Origin: Oscillospiraceae bacterium
Lineage (GTDB): Bacteria > Bacillota > Clostridia > Oscillospirales > Ruminococcaceae
Length of the DNA stretch: 64,000 nt
Direction: 5' to 3'
NCBI GenBank assembly: GCA_031266415.1
Contig: JAISBB010000001.1
Span: forward strand, 324,658-388,657
Shown: positions 1 to 11,015 of the stretch, piece after piece
How positions within the stretch are numbered: position 1 is the stretch's first letter
How the letters are laid out: every line of letters starts with the position of its first letter
The notes under the pieces: model-generated
The model's input: the letters and a program-made list of their open reading frames with translations, nothing else
Told to the model about the DNA's origin: nothing
The model's database searches: none
Made by a program: the position numbers and the translations under genes

Positions 1-426
1 TTGAGACATGCTTCTGGTCTCCCATCACCTAATAACAAAGGCTGTAAGAAAGTTATCTTGCAGTCCCTAAATAGACAACTTTCTTGCATGGTACAGAACA
101 AAATCAACACGTACCATCCGCGTGACTTTGCTTCACTCTCACTCCATAAAACTAGCAAGGAAAGTTGCGCATCTTTTCACCATCTTCATTCACATTTACA
201 CTCACATTTTACACAGTTGTCCACAAATTGTCAAACATTTTTAAGCAAAACCGTTGTCTCATCACTTTGCGCACTCCCTGTCAATTCACCCACACAATAT
301 GAGGTTTTTCTATTGCCAAAGCTTTTTATTTCCGCCGGTAAAACCTAGGATTTATTTCAAGATAAGGCACACAAACGGCAAAATAGAGTGGATATTTTCA
401 GTCTCTTTTTGCCGCGATGTTTCTAT

Positions 427-1229
427 TTACGCTTCATCTAGAAAGGTAATTTGACTTCTGTCGAAAACCTGAAGGGATTCCGGAATTTGATGTCCGTCCT
501 CTGCTTGGTGCGCGGGGACAGAAACGACCTGACACTCTACCCCGGCGGCCACAGCCTGACGAAACTCGTTGCAAGATTGGGACACACGAACTAGGAAATT
601 GGGGTGGCGATCAACGGCGTCTTCCGGAACGACTGAGATTCCGAGTTTCGGATTCAATTGGCTCAATGGAGCAACTGCCGGGTCAACTATCTGTTTCTCG
701 ACGCATTCGCAAATGGCATCAAAATTTTGCTCTGCGTAGATTTTGGCATCGTTTGAAAGCCATGCCTGGAAAACCCAACCCGAAGTTTTTTCCACACCGA
801 ATTCGATTAGCGGTTCATCTGCGGTGATTTGCGCAGCTTCTCGTAGCGTGAAGACTTACCCATGCCCGTGCCGTCCTGCAGTTCCCCTCGAGCGAGAATT
901 GCGTTTAATGCGCGTTCGCGAACGTCGCGCTCAGATGGATTACTATCTAAAGGGAGGCCTAACGTTGCACAACCATAACGCGGAACCACTACCCAAATAA
1001 CTTTGCCATCTGCGGCTTTTGCTATTTTTGATGGCGATGTAAAACCGAAATGCGCTGCCCATTGGACCGCGACTTCGCTCGTTGTGGCGCCGGCGGGAAT
1101 CTTAAAATTGGCCACACGGGACGCGAGCTGCTTCAGAACGGGTCATCACCAACGGCGACACAGCCCACACCCAATCCCCAACGTCATTGCTGCAGATAAA
1201 ATAATACTGATTAAAGCTTTCTTTTGAAT
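427..1229 (-). pseudogene. Probable decayed gene for a secreted or membrane-anchored protein (signal-peptide-like N-terminus, then two coding-like segments in different frames)
   Basis: Minus strand: AAGGAGG-type RBS followed by ATT CAA AAG AAA GCT..., reading IQKKALISIILSAAMTLGIGCGLCRRW, then two in-frame TGA stops. The same frame continues as PVLKQLASRVANFKIPAGATTSEV...KSPQMNR (ORF 807-1115), then a second frame gives VFTLREAAQITADEPLIEFGVEKTSGWVFQAW... (ORF 427-795). Higher G+C than flanks. Confidence 0.4.
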
Positions 1230-1363
1230 AATAAACCTCCTTAAATATGCTGTTTTAACCCTACTTGTAAAGTATAACAAATAAATATAATTGATGTCAC
1301 GAGAGATATATAAAAACTCGAATATGCACAAAATACATGCAACAAAACATTATATGATTTAAG

Positions 1364-1680
1364 TTTAGAACAAAAAATTATATAATTGTGGTGAAAAATT
1401 GTTCTTAACGCTGGCTATTTCTCCCTTGTTTTTAGAACGATTGCTTACTATTGCTGTACTCAAATTTTGAAAGGAATGGTTTGCCGTAGCTGTTACGCTC
1501 CTTTTCAACTCGCCCTCGCATTCTGGTTGGCCCAGCGTCAACAAATATTGTTCCCACTAGTAGATGAATTGGGCTAACTCGGGCACACTTTCCGTCTCGT
1601 TGAAAAAATTGTAGCGTTCGTTGAATGTGGCAATTGGTGTAAGAAGCGTAGCAATGGGCGCGCCCCAACACACAGCAAAC
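1364..1680 (-). pseudogene. Coding-like remnant with one in-frame TAG
   Basis: Minus-strand frame reads GAPIATLLTPIATFNERYNFFNETESVPELAQFIY*WEQYLLTLGQPECEGELKRSVTATANHSFQNLSTAIVSNRSKNKGEIASVKN..., open to a TAA at 1364-1366 apart from the TAG at 1557-1559. Confidence 0.35.
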
Positions 1681-1767
1681 CTAGATTTTTGTAATATACT
1701 TGAATTTTGTTGTATACTATAATAAGAAACATTTCAAATAATTTGCAAAAAAGAAAGAAGTAAAGAC

Positions 1768-3993
1768 GTGAAAGAAAGTGAAATCGACCACAATGATGTA
1801 TATATTGACGGAATGGGCGTAGTTTTAAACGAACCATTAACAAAAATTTTGGAGACAAACTACATGCCATATGCAATGAGTGTAATTCTGTCACGCGCAA
1901 TCCCTGAAATCGATGGATTTAAGCCCTCTCACAGAAAACTTCTATACACCATGTATAAAATGGGTTTGTTAACTGGTGCCAGAACAAAATCAGCTAATGT
2001 AGTAGGCCAAACAATGCGCCTCAATCCACACGGAGACACCGCAATATATGAGACTCTCGTGCGGCTTTCTCGAGGGAACGAAGCACTTTTGAACCCATTT
2101 GTTGACTCAAAGGGGAACTTCGGTAAAATTTACTCACGTGATATGGCATATGCTGCTTCTAGATATACAGAAGTCAAACTCAGCCAGATTTGTGATTATG
2201 TGTTCGAAGACATTGATAAAAACACTGTAGATTTTGCAGAGAACTACGACAATACAATGAAAGAACCTGTCCTGCTGCCAGTTTCCTTCCCAAATATTTT
2301 AGCGAATCCGAACCTCGGAATCGCAGTAGGGATGGCAAGTTCCATATGTTCATTTAACCTCATTGAAATCTGCCGCACAACAATCGAGTTAATTAAAAAC
2401 CACAATCACAATCTTCATCAAACCTTGCTGGCTCCAGATTTTTCAACAGGTGGTTTAATTATTTATGATCAAGAATCTTTAGATAATATATACAAAACAG
2501 GAAGGGGCAGCATTAAAATTCGGTGCACTTACGCATTTGATCATGCTGCCAACCGTATCTTAATAACCGAGATTCCACCGACAACAACAATAGAGTCAAT
2601 TGTAGATAAAATAATAGAACAAATGAAAAGTGACCAACTTAAAGAGATTTCTGATGTTCGTGACGAAACCGACCTTGCCGGTTTAAGAATTGCAATAGAC
2701 TTAAAAAAAGGCTCACAACCGGAACGGTTGATGGCTCGCCTTTTCAAATTAACCACACTTGAAGACACTTTCTCTTGCAATTTTAACATTCTTATTGGTT
2801 TAATGCCGAAAACACTTGGTATTCGCGAAATTCTTTTTGAATGGCTTGCATTTAGAAAATCTTGCGTGAAACGAAAGTTAATTTTCGATTTAAATTACAT
2901 GCAAACACGCTTAAACTTACTTGTTGGTTTAGAAAAAATCTTGCGTGATATTGAAAAAGCAATTAAAATTATTCGAGCCACCAAATTAGATTCGCGAGTT
3001 GTTCCCAATTTAATGCGTGAATTTAATCTTAATATAGAACAGGCAGACTTTGTTGCTGAAATCAAGCTACGAAATTTAAATAAAGAATATATTCTTAAAA
3101 AAACAGAGGAAATAAAAATTTTTAATAATAAAATAAGGTGGACAACAAGTGCAATTAGCAGCGAAAAAGAAATCGAAAATATAATCATTGAAAAATTAAA
3201 TGAAATAATAGAACAACATGGGGGCTCTAGAAAATCAAGTATTTTGCAGCACAGGGAAATTACCGAACTTCCTACAGAAGAAATTAAAAATTACAATGTT
3301 CAAATTTTTTTAACCAAATCTGGTTATATTAAGAAAATAGCGAAACAAAATCTAAAATCAGGAATCGACTCACATAAACTCAAACTTGGAGATAAAATTT
3401 CACATGAATTCAGCACAACAAATAGCACCACTTTGCTAATATTCACAACCATTGCCAAAATCTATAAGCTGAAATGCTCCGAATTGAACGATCTTAAAAT
3501 CGGCGTTATGGGCGAATTTTTACCGGCCATTCTTGAAATGGAACAAAATGAATTGCCAATTTACGCTCTTTCAACCACAGATTATTCCGGGAATATGATT
3601 TTTGCATTTGCAAATGGGAAGTTTGCAAAAGTAGCTCTTTCATCATTTAGCATAACCACTCGCCGAAAAATGAGTAAAGCGTTTAACCAGGAATCAGCAA
3701 TTGTTTTTTTGGACCATATCAAAACAGACCAAGATTATACCGCTATTTCTAAAAACAAAAAAATCCTGGTGTTTAACACAAGTTTACTAAATCAAAAAAT
3801 CAAAAGAGATTCCTGCGGCACCCAGGTTATGAAACTTGGCCACGGCGACAAATTACGCAAAGTAAAAAGGGCAGATATAAACCAAAAAGAGAACTACACC
3901 GTTAAAACCATTCCCAAGACTGGATTCACACTCCAAAATCGTGGCAAACAGTTAGAAATTCCATTAGAAAATTTGGGTGGGAATAATACATGA
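1768..3993 (+). CDS. parC: Type IIA DNA topoisomerase subunit A (ParC-like, topoisomerase IV A)
   Basis: 741 aa; motifs YAMSVILSRAIPEIDGFKPSHRKLLYTM, NVVGQTMRLNPHGDTAIYETLVRL, YTEVKLS; second, more divergent A subunit besides GyrA at 39750. Confidence 0.85.
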   Translation: MKESEIDHNDVYIDGMGVVLNEPLTKILETNYMPYAMSVILSRAIPEIDGFKPSHRKLLYTMYKMGLLTGARTKSANVVGQTMRLNPHGDTAIYETLVRLSRGNEALLNPFVDSKGNFGKIYSRDMAYAASRYTEVKLSQICDYVFEDIDKNTVDFAENYDNTMKEPVLLPVSFPNILANPNLGIAVGMASSICSFNLIEICRTTIELIKNHNHNLHQTLLAPDFSTGGLIIYDQESLDNIYKTGRGSIKIRCTYAFDHAANRILITEIPPTTTIESIVDKIIEQMKSDQLKEISDVRDETDLAGLRIAIDLKKGSQPERLMARLFKLTTLEDTFSCNFNILIGLMPKTLGIREILFEWLAFRKSCVKRKLIFDLNYMQTRLNLLVGLEKILRDIEKAIKIIRATKLDSRVVPNLMREFNLNIEQADFVAEIKLRNLNKEYILKKTEEIKIFNNKIRWTTSAISSEKEIENIIIEKLNEIIEQHGGSRKSSILQHREITELPTEEIKNYNVQIFLTKSGYIKKIAKQNLKSGIDSHKLKLGDKISHEFSTTNSTTLLIFTTIAKIYKLKCSELNDLKIGVMGEFLPAILEMEQNELPIYALSTTDYSGNMIFAFANGKFAKVALSSFSITTRRKMSKAFNQESAIVFLDHIKTDQDYTAISKNKKILVFNTSLLNQKIKRDSCGTQVMKLGHGDKLRKVKRADINQKENYTVKTIPKTGFTLQNRGKQLEIPLENLGGNNT

Positions 3994-4772
3994 ACTTACA
4001 ATCACTTATATTTGACACACACGCACATTACGACGACAAAAGATTTGACCAAGACCGTGAGAAATTCCTTTCAACCCCACAATCACACGGGATTTTAGGA
4101 TTAATTAACGTTGGCACTGATCTCGGTAGTTCACAAACTGGGGTTTTTTATGCCAAAAAATACAAGCACATTTATTGTTCTATAGGGGTGCATCCAATTT
4201 GCATAAATAACCTGCCAAGCAACTACCTAAGTATATTAGAAAATCTCACCCACAATAAAAAAGTTGTAGCCGTTGGCGAAATCGGGCTAGATTACCACTA
4301 TAACCCACACTCAAAAGAGGAACAGATGAAAAGATTTGAAGAACAGTTAGAACTTGCTGCAAAACTTAATTTGCCCATAATTATCCATTCACGTGATTCT
4401 GTAAAAAACACCCTCGATATCATCAAAAACGCACATCCAAAGCGATTTGTTGTTCATTGTTTTTCATATGACCCAGAAACTGCGGCCAAAATTCTCGAAA
4501 TGGGTGGCTTTTTGGGATTTACCGGAATTCTCACATTCAAAAATTCTAAACACATTCGCGAAACCTTGCAATTAACCCCATTTGAAAAAACTTTAATTGA
4601 AACAGATTGTCCTTACATGGCCCCAGAACCATTTAGAGGCGAACGCTGCGATTCCAGAATGCTAATTTCTGTTGCCAGCACCATTGCAAAGCAAAAACAA
4701 TTGCCTTTAAAAAAAACAATAACCACTTTGAATGAAAATGCAAGAAAGTTCTTCTTTGAAGCAATTAAATAA
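3990..4772 (+). CDS. tatD: TatD family metal-dependent hydrolase
   Basis: 260 aa; FDTHAHYDDKRFDQDR, GEIGLDYHY, PIIIHSRDS, LIETDCPYMAPEPFRG. Overlaps parC stop by 4 nt. Confidence 0.92.
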   Translation: MNLQSLIFDTHAHYDDKRFDQDREKFLSTPQSHGILGLINVGTDLGSSQTGVFYAKKYKHIYCSIGVHPICINNLPSNYLSILENLTHNKKVVAVGEIGLDYHYNPHSKEEQMKRFEEQLELAAKLNLPIIIHSRDSVKNTLDIIKNAHPKRFVVHCFSYDPETAAKILEMGGFLGFTGILTFKNSKHIRETLQLTPFEKTLIETDCPYMAPEPFRGERCDSRMLISVASTIAKQKQLPLKKTITTLNENARKFFFEAIK

Positions 4773-4808
4773 ACTAAATGCTCACAAGCATCAGCAAGGA
4801 GGCAAGTT

Positions 4809-6815
4809 ATGGCACTCAGAAAATGGCAAGTTTTGAAAGAGAACAAAGAGCTGGCAGAAAATATTTCGCAAAAAACCGGTCTGTGTAGCTTCCTAACTGA
4901 TATTCTTGCGGCAAGAAAATATGACGAAAAAACACTTGAAACATTCTTTGAGGAAGTCAATCAATTAAATGACCCGTTTCTTTTACCAGATATGGGCAAA
5001 GCGGTTGAAAGAGTTAATTTGGCTATACACAATCACGAGAAAATAATGATTTTTGGAGATTACGATGTAGATGGTATTACCTCCGTGGTAATCTTAATGA
5101 AATACCTTAAAAAATCCGATGCTAATGTCAATTACTATATACCAGATAGAGATACCGAAGGCTATGGGTTAAATCTCTTATCAATTGAAAAATTCAAACA
5201 ACAGGGAGTTAATCTAATAATAACCGTAGATAACGGCATCGTCTCAGTTGATGAAATAGATTTCGCAAACAGTTTAAACATTGATGTTATTGTAACAGAC
5301 CATCATACAATTAGAACTAAGCTTCCAGCTGCCGTTGCTGTTGTCAATCCCATGCGAGAAGAATATACCGGTTTAAAAAAAATTTCTGGTGTTGTGGTTG
5401 CATTAAAATTAATTATGGCATTAGCAGGAGATGAATTCACATCTATTTTTGTAGATTATGCTGAACTGGCCTGTATGGGAACAGTTTCCGACGTAATGCC
5501 AATCTTAAAAGAAAATCACTATATTGTTAAAATCGGCCTAAAATCACTTGAAACCTCGCAAAATCCCGGATTAAAAGCACTTAAACAAATCGCTAGCTTA
5601 AACCACAAGCAATTAACAACCACAGACATTAGTTTTGGACTAGCACCAAGGCTAAATGCAGCCGCAAGACTTAATTCAACACAACTTGCCATTGACCTTC
5701 TTTTGTGCGAAAATGAAAACAAATGCTATGACATTGCCCTCGCCATTGAAAAGAAAAACATAGAGCGCAAAAAAGTTGAAAAACAAGTGTTAGATGAAGT
5801 CTACGCTTATTTAGACGCATTTCCAAACGAATTGAACCGCCGAATTATTATTGTTGCAGGAGACGGCTGGCACCATGGCGTAATTGGGATTGTTGCTGCA
5901 AAAATTTGCAATAAATTTTTTAAACCGTGCCTAATAATCAGCTACGATGGAGAAATAGCAAAGGGGTCGGGAAGAAGTATTGATGAATTTTCTTTGATTG
6001 AAGCAATCAACAGCGTGGACGACTTATTTATTAAACATGGTGGGCACAAAACTGCAGTAGGGTTGACAATGCCTACCGAAAAACTTTTTGATTTAAAAAC
6101 CAGGTTGGAAAATTACGCTAGGAATAATTTTAATATCATGCCAACAGGAACCCTCATCATAGACCGTATTGTTACAGGGCAAGAATTAACAATTTCAAAC
6201 ATAAAAAGTACCGAGTTTTTAGCCCCTTTTGGTGAAGGCAATCATTCACCAATTTTCGAACTAAAAAATTTATTAATCAATCAAATAATACCACTTTGCA
6301 ACGGTAAATATATTAAATTCATAATAACCAGCCCCAGTGTGATAGAATTGCTTTGCTTTAAAATGAATATAAGTGAATGCATTTACAAACCCGGCGATAT
6401 TGTAAACGCTGTTGTAAGTTGCAGTGTTGATAAATATAGAGGTGTAGAGCGCCTTTCAATCAAAGTAAGTGATTTGCGCTACTCTGATTTTAATCAAGAA
6501 CAATATCTAGAAGGAAAGCAACTATACGAAAATTTTAAACTCAACGAAACATGCGACAAAGCTAAATTAAAACCAAACCGCGAAGAGATTGTAACTGTTT
6601 ACAAATCCATTTGGCGAGAAAAAACACCATTGGGCACAGACACCATCTTTTTCAAAATACGTAATTTCAACATCAATTATGGCAAATTTCGCATAATTTT
6701 AGATATACTTGCCGAATTAAGTGTTATTATATATAAAAGGGACAAAGTTTCCATAAACAAAGTCAAAGAGAAGCAAAACATAGAAAACTCTGTTATTTGG
6801 AGTACCCTGAATTAA
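4809..6815 (+). CDS. recJ: Single-stranded-DNA-specific exonuclease RecJ
   Basis: 668 aa; GDYDVDGITSVVIL, ITVDNGI, VTDHH, GLAPRLNAAARL, GSGRSIDEFSLIEA, KHGGHKTAVGLT. Confidence 0.92.
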   Translation: MALRKWQVLKENKELAENISQKTGLCSFLTDILAARKYDEKTLETFFEEVNQLNDPFLLPDMGKAVERVNLAIHNHEKIMIFGDYDVDGITSVVILMKYLKKSDANVNYYIPDRDTEGYGLNLLSIEKFKQQGVNLIITVDNGIVSVDEIDFANSLNIDVIVTDHHTIRTKLPAAVAVVNPMREEYTGLKKISGVVVALKLIMALAGDEFTSIFVDYAELACMGTVSDVMPILKENHYIVKIGLKSLETSQNPGLKALKQIASLNHKQLTTTDISFGLAPRLNAAARLNSTQLAIDLLLCENENKCYDIALAIEKKNIERKKVEKQVLDEVYAYLDAFPNELNRRIIIVAGDGWHHGVIGIVAAKICNKFFKPCLIISYDGEIAKGSGRSIDEFSLIEAINSVDDLFIKHGGHKTAVGLTMPTEKLFDLKTRLENYARNNFNIMPTGTLIIDRIVTGQELTISNIKSTEFLAPFGEGNHSPIFELKNLLINQIIPLCNGKYIKFIITSPSVIELLCFKMNISECIYKPGDIVNAVVSCSVDKYRGVERLSIKVSDLRYSDFNQEQYLEGKQLYENFKLNETCDKAKLKPNREEIVTVYKSIWREKTPLGTDTIFFKIRNFNINYGKFRIILDILAELSVIIYKRDKVSINKVKEKQNIENSVIWSTLN

Positions 6816-6895
6816 AAAACACAAATTGAACCTGAGTCCAAATAAACAATACCACCAGTAAAAATACCCTTTTACATAAGGAGAGGAGTAACCCT

Positions 6896-9091
6896 ATGGA
6901 TGAACTGTTAGAAGGTTTGCTTTTAACTGCAAAAATCCATAAAAATCTAAATCCAACTCAAATAAAAAAGGCATATATCATGGCACGAGATGCACACGGG
7001 AGCCAAATTCGCCATTCTGGTGAACCCTATATAATTCACCCTGTTAATGTAGCTAAAATTCTAATAAACGAACTTGGCATGGATACCAACACCATTGTTG
7101 CGGCTCTTTTGCACGACGTGCTTGAAGACACCACCGTCACTTATGAAGACATAAAAGCTGCCTTCTCTGTAGAGGTCGCAAATTTAGTTGCTGGCATAAC
7201 AAAACTCAGCACCATGACATATCAAAGCAAAGAAGAAACCCAAGCAGAAAACGTTCGCAGAATGTTTATGGCAATGGCCGAAGATGTGCGTGCAATCATA
7301 ATAAAATTGGCGGATAGGTTGCACAACATGCGAACAATTGAATTTGTTAAAGAAGAAAAGCAACTTACAAAAGCTTGCGAAACCATAGGAATTTATGCAC
7401 CAATTGCACACCGGTTAGGAATTAGCGACATTAAAGAAGAATTAGAAGACATATCAATTAAAGTGCTAGATCCTAACGCTTACGCTGAAATTGAAGCTCA
7501 CCTAACTCTGAACAAAGATGCCAGAGAAAAACTTCTTCAGCAAATAAAGAAACAATTAGAAGATCGATTGCTTGGGGAAAATATAAAAAGCTCAATAGAA
7601 TCACGAGTGAAAAGCATTTATAGCATCTATAAGAAAGCATATGCTAACAACCAATTCTTCAGTGAAATAAATGATGTTTATGCTATTAGAGTCATCTTAA
7701 ACGATGAAATTGAATGCTATAATATATTGGGAATAGTTCATGATATGTTTCCGCCCATCACAAATCGGTTCAAAGATTACATCTCAACCCCCAAATCTAA
7801 TCACTACCAATCACTGCATACAACAGTTATGAGCAAAATGGGAATCCCCGTTGAGATTCAGATTAGAACCTGGAACATGCATCAAACGGCCGAATATGGA
7901 ATTGCCGCTCACTGGAAATATAAAACCGGGTTAAATAACAAATACGACGAATTTGAGCGAGGAATTACCTGGGCGCGACGTTTATTAGAAGAGCAACAAG
8001 AACACGGAAATTCCGGGGACCTAATTTCTTCCATTAAATCAGATTTCATGCCGGAAGAAGTCTTTGTTTTCACACCCAAGGGAGACATAAAAAATTTACC
8101 TAAAGGTTCAACTGTCATAGATTTTGCTTACGCTATCCATTCAGACATTGGAAACCGTATGGTTGGCGCAAGAGTCAACGGGCAGCAAGTAGCTTTAAGT
8201 TACGTGGTTAATACCGGTGAAATTATTGAAATTATTGTTAACGACAAATTTAATGCACCAAGAAAAGATTGGTTACAGCTAGTTAAAAGCAGTGAAGCAC
8301 GCAACAAAATTAAAAGTTGGTTTAAAAACAAAAATAGTGATGCCAACATCACAGAAGGGAAACGAACCCTTGCACAAGAATTTAAAAAGCGCCTCATTAA
8401 CCTTTCAGAAACCCAGATGGCAGAACTTATTTCTGAAATTGCAGCTAATCATAGATTTAAAACCGTTGATGAATTTTACGCTGCATTGGACTATGGTGGC
8501 ATTTCTCTTCGCGAAATTATGCCGGGAATCGAAACATTATTCCAAAAAAAATATTATCAAAAAGAGCATATTACAGTAGCTCAAACCCCACTTTCGCAGT
8601 TGCAAACTGCCGGCAATAGATGTGTTATTGTTGAAAATATCAGAGACTGTCTAATTAAATTTGCCAAATGTTGCGAACCTATCCCTGGTGACGACATTAC
8701 TGGATTTGTAACCCGAGGACACGGTGTTTCAGTCCATAAAAAAAATTGTCCAAATGTTCAAGCAGCAAAAAACGCAGAACAACAAGCAAAGTGGGTTAAT
8801 GTAAGCTGGTCCCCAGGACAACCAAATATTAAATTCAGCGTTGGTGTTGAGGTAATTAGCTACGGCCGTCCCGGGATGCTGGCAGATATCGCTTCCCGAA
8901 TTTCTGCAGAAAAGATATTAATTCATTCTGTTGATGCCAGAGAGATTGAGGACAAAAAAAACTCCATAAGGTTTACCATTGGAGTTGAAAATCTATATCA
9001 GCTAAATGCCGTAACCAAAAGCATCGAGTTATTGCGCGGTGTAATTTCAGTTAGAAGAGTTGCCTCAAATTTTTTAAATGAAAAGATCTAA
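6896..9091 (+). CDS. relA: RelA/SpoT bifunctional (p)ppGpp synthetase/hydrolase
   Basis: 731 aa; HD domain (SGEPYIIHPVNVAKIL, ALLHDVLEDT), synthetase domain (DYISTPKSNHYQSLHTTV), TGS (VFTPKGDIKNLPKGSTVIDFAYAIHSDIG), C-terminal ACT. Confidence 0.95.
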   Translation: MDELLEGLLLTAKIHKNLNPTQIKKAYIMARDAHGSQIRHSGEPYIIHPVNVAKILINELGMDTNTIVAALLHDVLEDTTVTYEDIKAAFSVEVANLVAGITKLSTMTYQSKEETQAENVRRMFMAMAEDVRAIIIKLADRLHNMRTIEFVKEEKQLTKACETIGIYAPIAHRLGISDIKEELEDISIKVLDPNAYAEIEAHLTLNKDAREKLLQQIKKQLEDRLLGENIKSSIESRVKSIYSIYKKAYANNQFFSEINDVYAIRVILNDEIECYNILGIVHDMFPPITNRFKDYISTPKSNHYQSLHTTVMSKMGIPVEIQIRTWNMHQTAEYGIAAHWKYKTGLNNKYDEFERGITWARRLLEEQQEHGNSGDLISSIKSDFMPEEVFVFTPKGDIKNLPKGSTVIDFAYAIHSDIGNRMVGARVNGQQVALSYVVNTGEIIEIIVNDKFNAPRKDWLQLVKSSEARNKIKSWFKNKNSDANITEGKRTLAQEFKKRLINLSETQMAELISEIAANHRFKTVDEFYAALDYGGISLREIMPGIETLFQKKYYQKEHITVAQTPLSQLQTAGNRCVIVENIRDCLIKFAKCCEPIPGDDITGFVTRGHGVSVHKKNCPNVQAAKNAEQQAKWVNVSWSPGQPNIKFSVGVEVISYGRPGMLADIASRISAEKILIHSVDAREIEDKKNSIRFTIGVENLYQLNAVTKSIELLRGVISVRRVASNFLNEKI

Positions 9092-9163
9092 TGTGGTGAA
9101 AAAACTACACGCAATCGTCAAACTTACATGTATAATTAAGTTCTTAAAAAGGATTGATATCTC

Positions 9164-9757
9164 TTGAAATTAAAGCGAATTGTGACAGGTGATTTGAAAG
9201 CGAACTGTTATATCTTAATTGATGATGCAACTCAACATGCAATAATAATCGATCCTGGTGCAAATTTTTCAGCAATTAACAAAGAATTAATTGGCACAAA
9301 TCCATTGCTTATTTTGTTAACTCATGGGCACTACGACCACATCGGGGCTGTTTCTGAATTGAAATCAGCTTATAAAGGCCTTATTGTTTGCATCGGGGCA
9401 GCAGATGCAGAACTTCTACAAGACTCTAAAAAAAACATGGGATATTGGAGTAATCAGCACATTAAAAGTTTTACGGAAGATAAATTGCTTTCTGGTAATG
9501 ACGAGATTAATTTTTGCAACTCAAAAATCAAAACACTCGCAACTCCAGGGCACACACAAGGAAGCACTTGCTATTTTATTAATGGTTTACTGTTCAGTGG
9601 CGACACACTTTTTAAAGGCGCAACAGGGCGCACGGATTTATATGGCGGGAACCAAAGCGACTTAACGCAATCAATTAATCGCTTAAAAAAACTCAACCCC
9701 CAAACTATTGTGTACCCCGGCCATGGATTAAAAACAACAATAGGGGCAAAAATCTAA
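9164..9757 (+). CDS. MBL-fold metallohydrolase (glyoxalase II-like)
   Basis: 197 aa; THGHYDHIGA, TPGHTQGSTCYF, LFSGDTLFKGATGRTDL, VYPGHG. TTG start. Confidence 0.88.
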   Translation: MKLKRIVTGDLKANCYILIDDATQHAIIIDPGANFSAINKELIGTNPLLILLTHGHYDHIGAVSELKSAYKGLIVCIGAADAELLQDSKKNMGYWSNQHIKSFTEDKLLSGNDEINFCNSKIKTLATPGHTQGSTCYFINGLLFSGDTLFKGATGRTDLYGGNQSDLTQSINRLKKLNPQTIVYPGHGLKTTIGAKI

Positions 9758-9791
9758 TTTCCCATGTAGAAAAGAAAGGATAATTTGCATT

Positions 9792-11015
9792 ATGGAACTT
9801 TATGCCGAATTAGAAAGAAGAAATATCATTGCGCAAGTTACAAACAAAAACGCTGTTCAAGAATTAATAAATCGCGGGGATACCGTATTTTATATTGGAT
9901 TTGACGCTACTGCAGATAGTTTGCATGTGGGGCACTTCATTCAATTTATGATGATTCGCTGGCTACAAAGCACGGGGAACAAACCGATCATTCTTCTTGG
10001 GACTGGCACCACATTAATAGGAGACCCAACCGGGAAAACCGACATGAGAAAAATGCTTTCTAAGGATGAAATTAATCACAATTCCGACTGTTTTCAAACA
10101 CAAATAGAAAAATATATAGACAAAAACAACGCGATATTTGTAAGAAATGGAGATTGGCTTTGTGAACTAAAATATCTTGAACTTCTGCGTGAAGTAGGCA
10201 CTCACTTTTCTGTTAACCGTATGCTAACAGCAGAATGTGTGAAAACGCGAATGGAACGCGGACTTTCTTTCTTAGAATTTAACTACGTGGTTATGCAAAG
10301 CTACGATTTTTTACACCTTCACCGCCAGTATAATTGCAAACTTCAATTGGGTGGTGACGATCAATGGTCCAATATATTAGGTGGCGTTGAATTAGTGCGG
10401 CGCACAACACAGCAAGAAGTTTTCGGCATGACTTTTACACTGTTAACAACCGTCAGTGGACAAAAAATGGGGAAAACAGAAAAAGGCGCCCTTTGGTTAA
10501 GCGAAGATCGTCTCCCAGTTTACGATTTTTACCAATACTGGCGTAACGTTGACGATTCGAAAGTTTTTGAATACATGAAAGCACTAACATTTCTCCCAAT
10601 TGAAGAAATTGAAGAAATGGAAAGAAGCCACAAAGATATTAATATATGCAAAAAATTGTTGGCGTTTGAAATAACAAAACTGGTTCACGGGGAAACGAAG
10701 GCAAAAACTGCGCAAGAAACAGCAACTGCAATTTTTAGTGGGAACATGAAAACGAAGAACATGCCGAATTTAACACTCACACCCAATGACTTCGCCGCCG
10801 ATAATACAATCGCATTGAATACTATCTTAATTAAACTTGGTTTAGCACAATCAAAAAGCGAAGCGCGGCGACTGATTGAGCAAGGAGCAATTAAAATCGA
10901 TTCTGAGCAAATCTCTAATTTAGAACATGCGCTCACAAAGAAGGAACTGCTTGAAAATAACATCGTAATCCAAAAAGGGAAAAAAACATTCTTCAAATTA
11001 AATTCGGAAAAATGA
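9792..11015 (+). CDS. tyrS: Tyrosyl-tRNA synthetase
   Basis: 407 aa; YIGFDATADSLHVGHFIQ, LGGDDQWSNILGG, KMGKTEKGALWL, C-terminal S4 domain. Confidence 0.95.
   Translation: MELYAELERRNIIAQVTNKNAVQELINRGDTVFYIGFDATADSLHVGHFIQFMMIRWLQSTGNKPIILLGTGTTLIGDPTGKTDMRKMLSKDEINHNSDCFQTQIEKYIDKNNAIFVRNGDWLCELKYLELLREVGTHFSVNRMLTAECVKTRMERGLSFLEFNYVVMQSYDFLHLHRQYNCKLQLGGDDQWSNILGGVELVRRTTQQEVFGMTFTLLTTVSGQKMGKTEKGALWLSEDRLPVYDFYQYWRNVDDSKVFEYMKALTFLPIEEIEEMERSHKDINICKKLLAFEITKLVHGETKAKTAQETATAIFSGNMKTKNMPNLTLTPNDFAADNTIALNTILIKLGLAQSKSEARRLIEQGAIKIDSEQISNLEHALTKKELLENNIVIQKGKKTFFKLNSEK

Noticed and set aside
213-227. DnaA-box-like TTGTCCACA at the left end
   Set aside because: A single imperfect box with no cluster, no AT-rich DUE and no dnaA; not enough for an oriC call.
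1-348. 115-aa ORF at the left edge
   Set aside because: Composition is not protein-like and there is no RBS; treated as intergenic, or the tail of something outside the window.
807-1229. TGA recoding (Trp or Sec) in the 427-1229 relic
   Set aside because: TGA terminates normal genes here (e.g. tyrS, valS), and no SECIS-like element was evident; decay plus frameshift is simpler.
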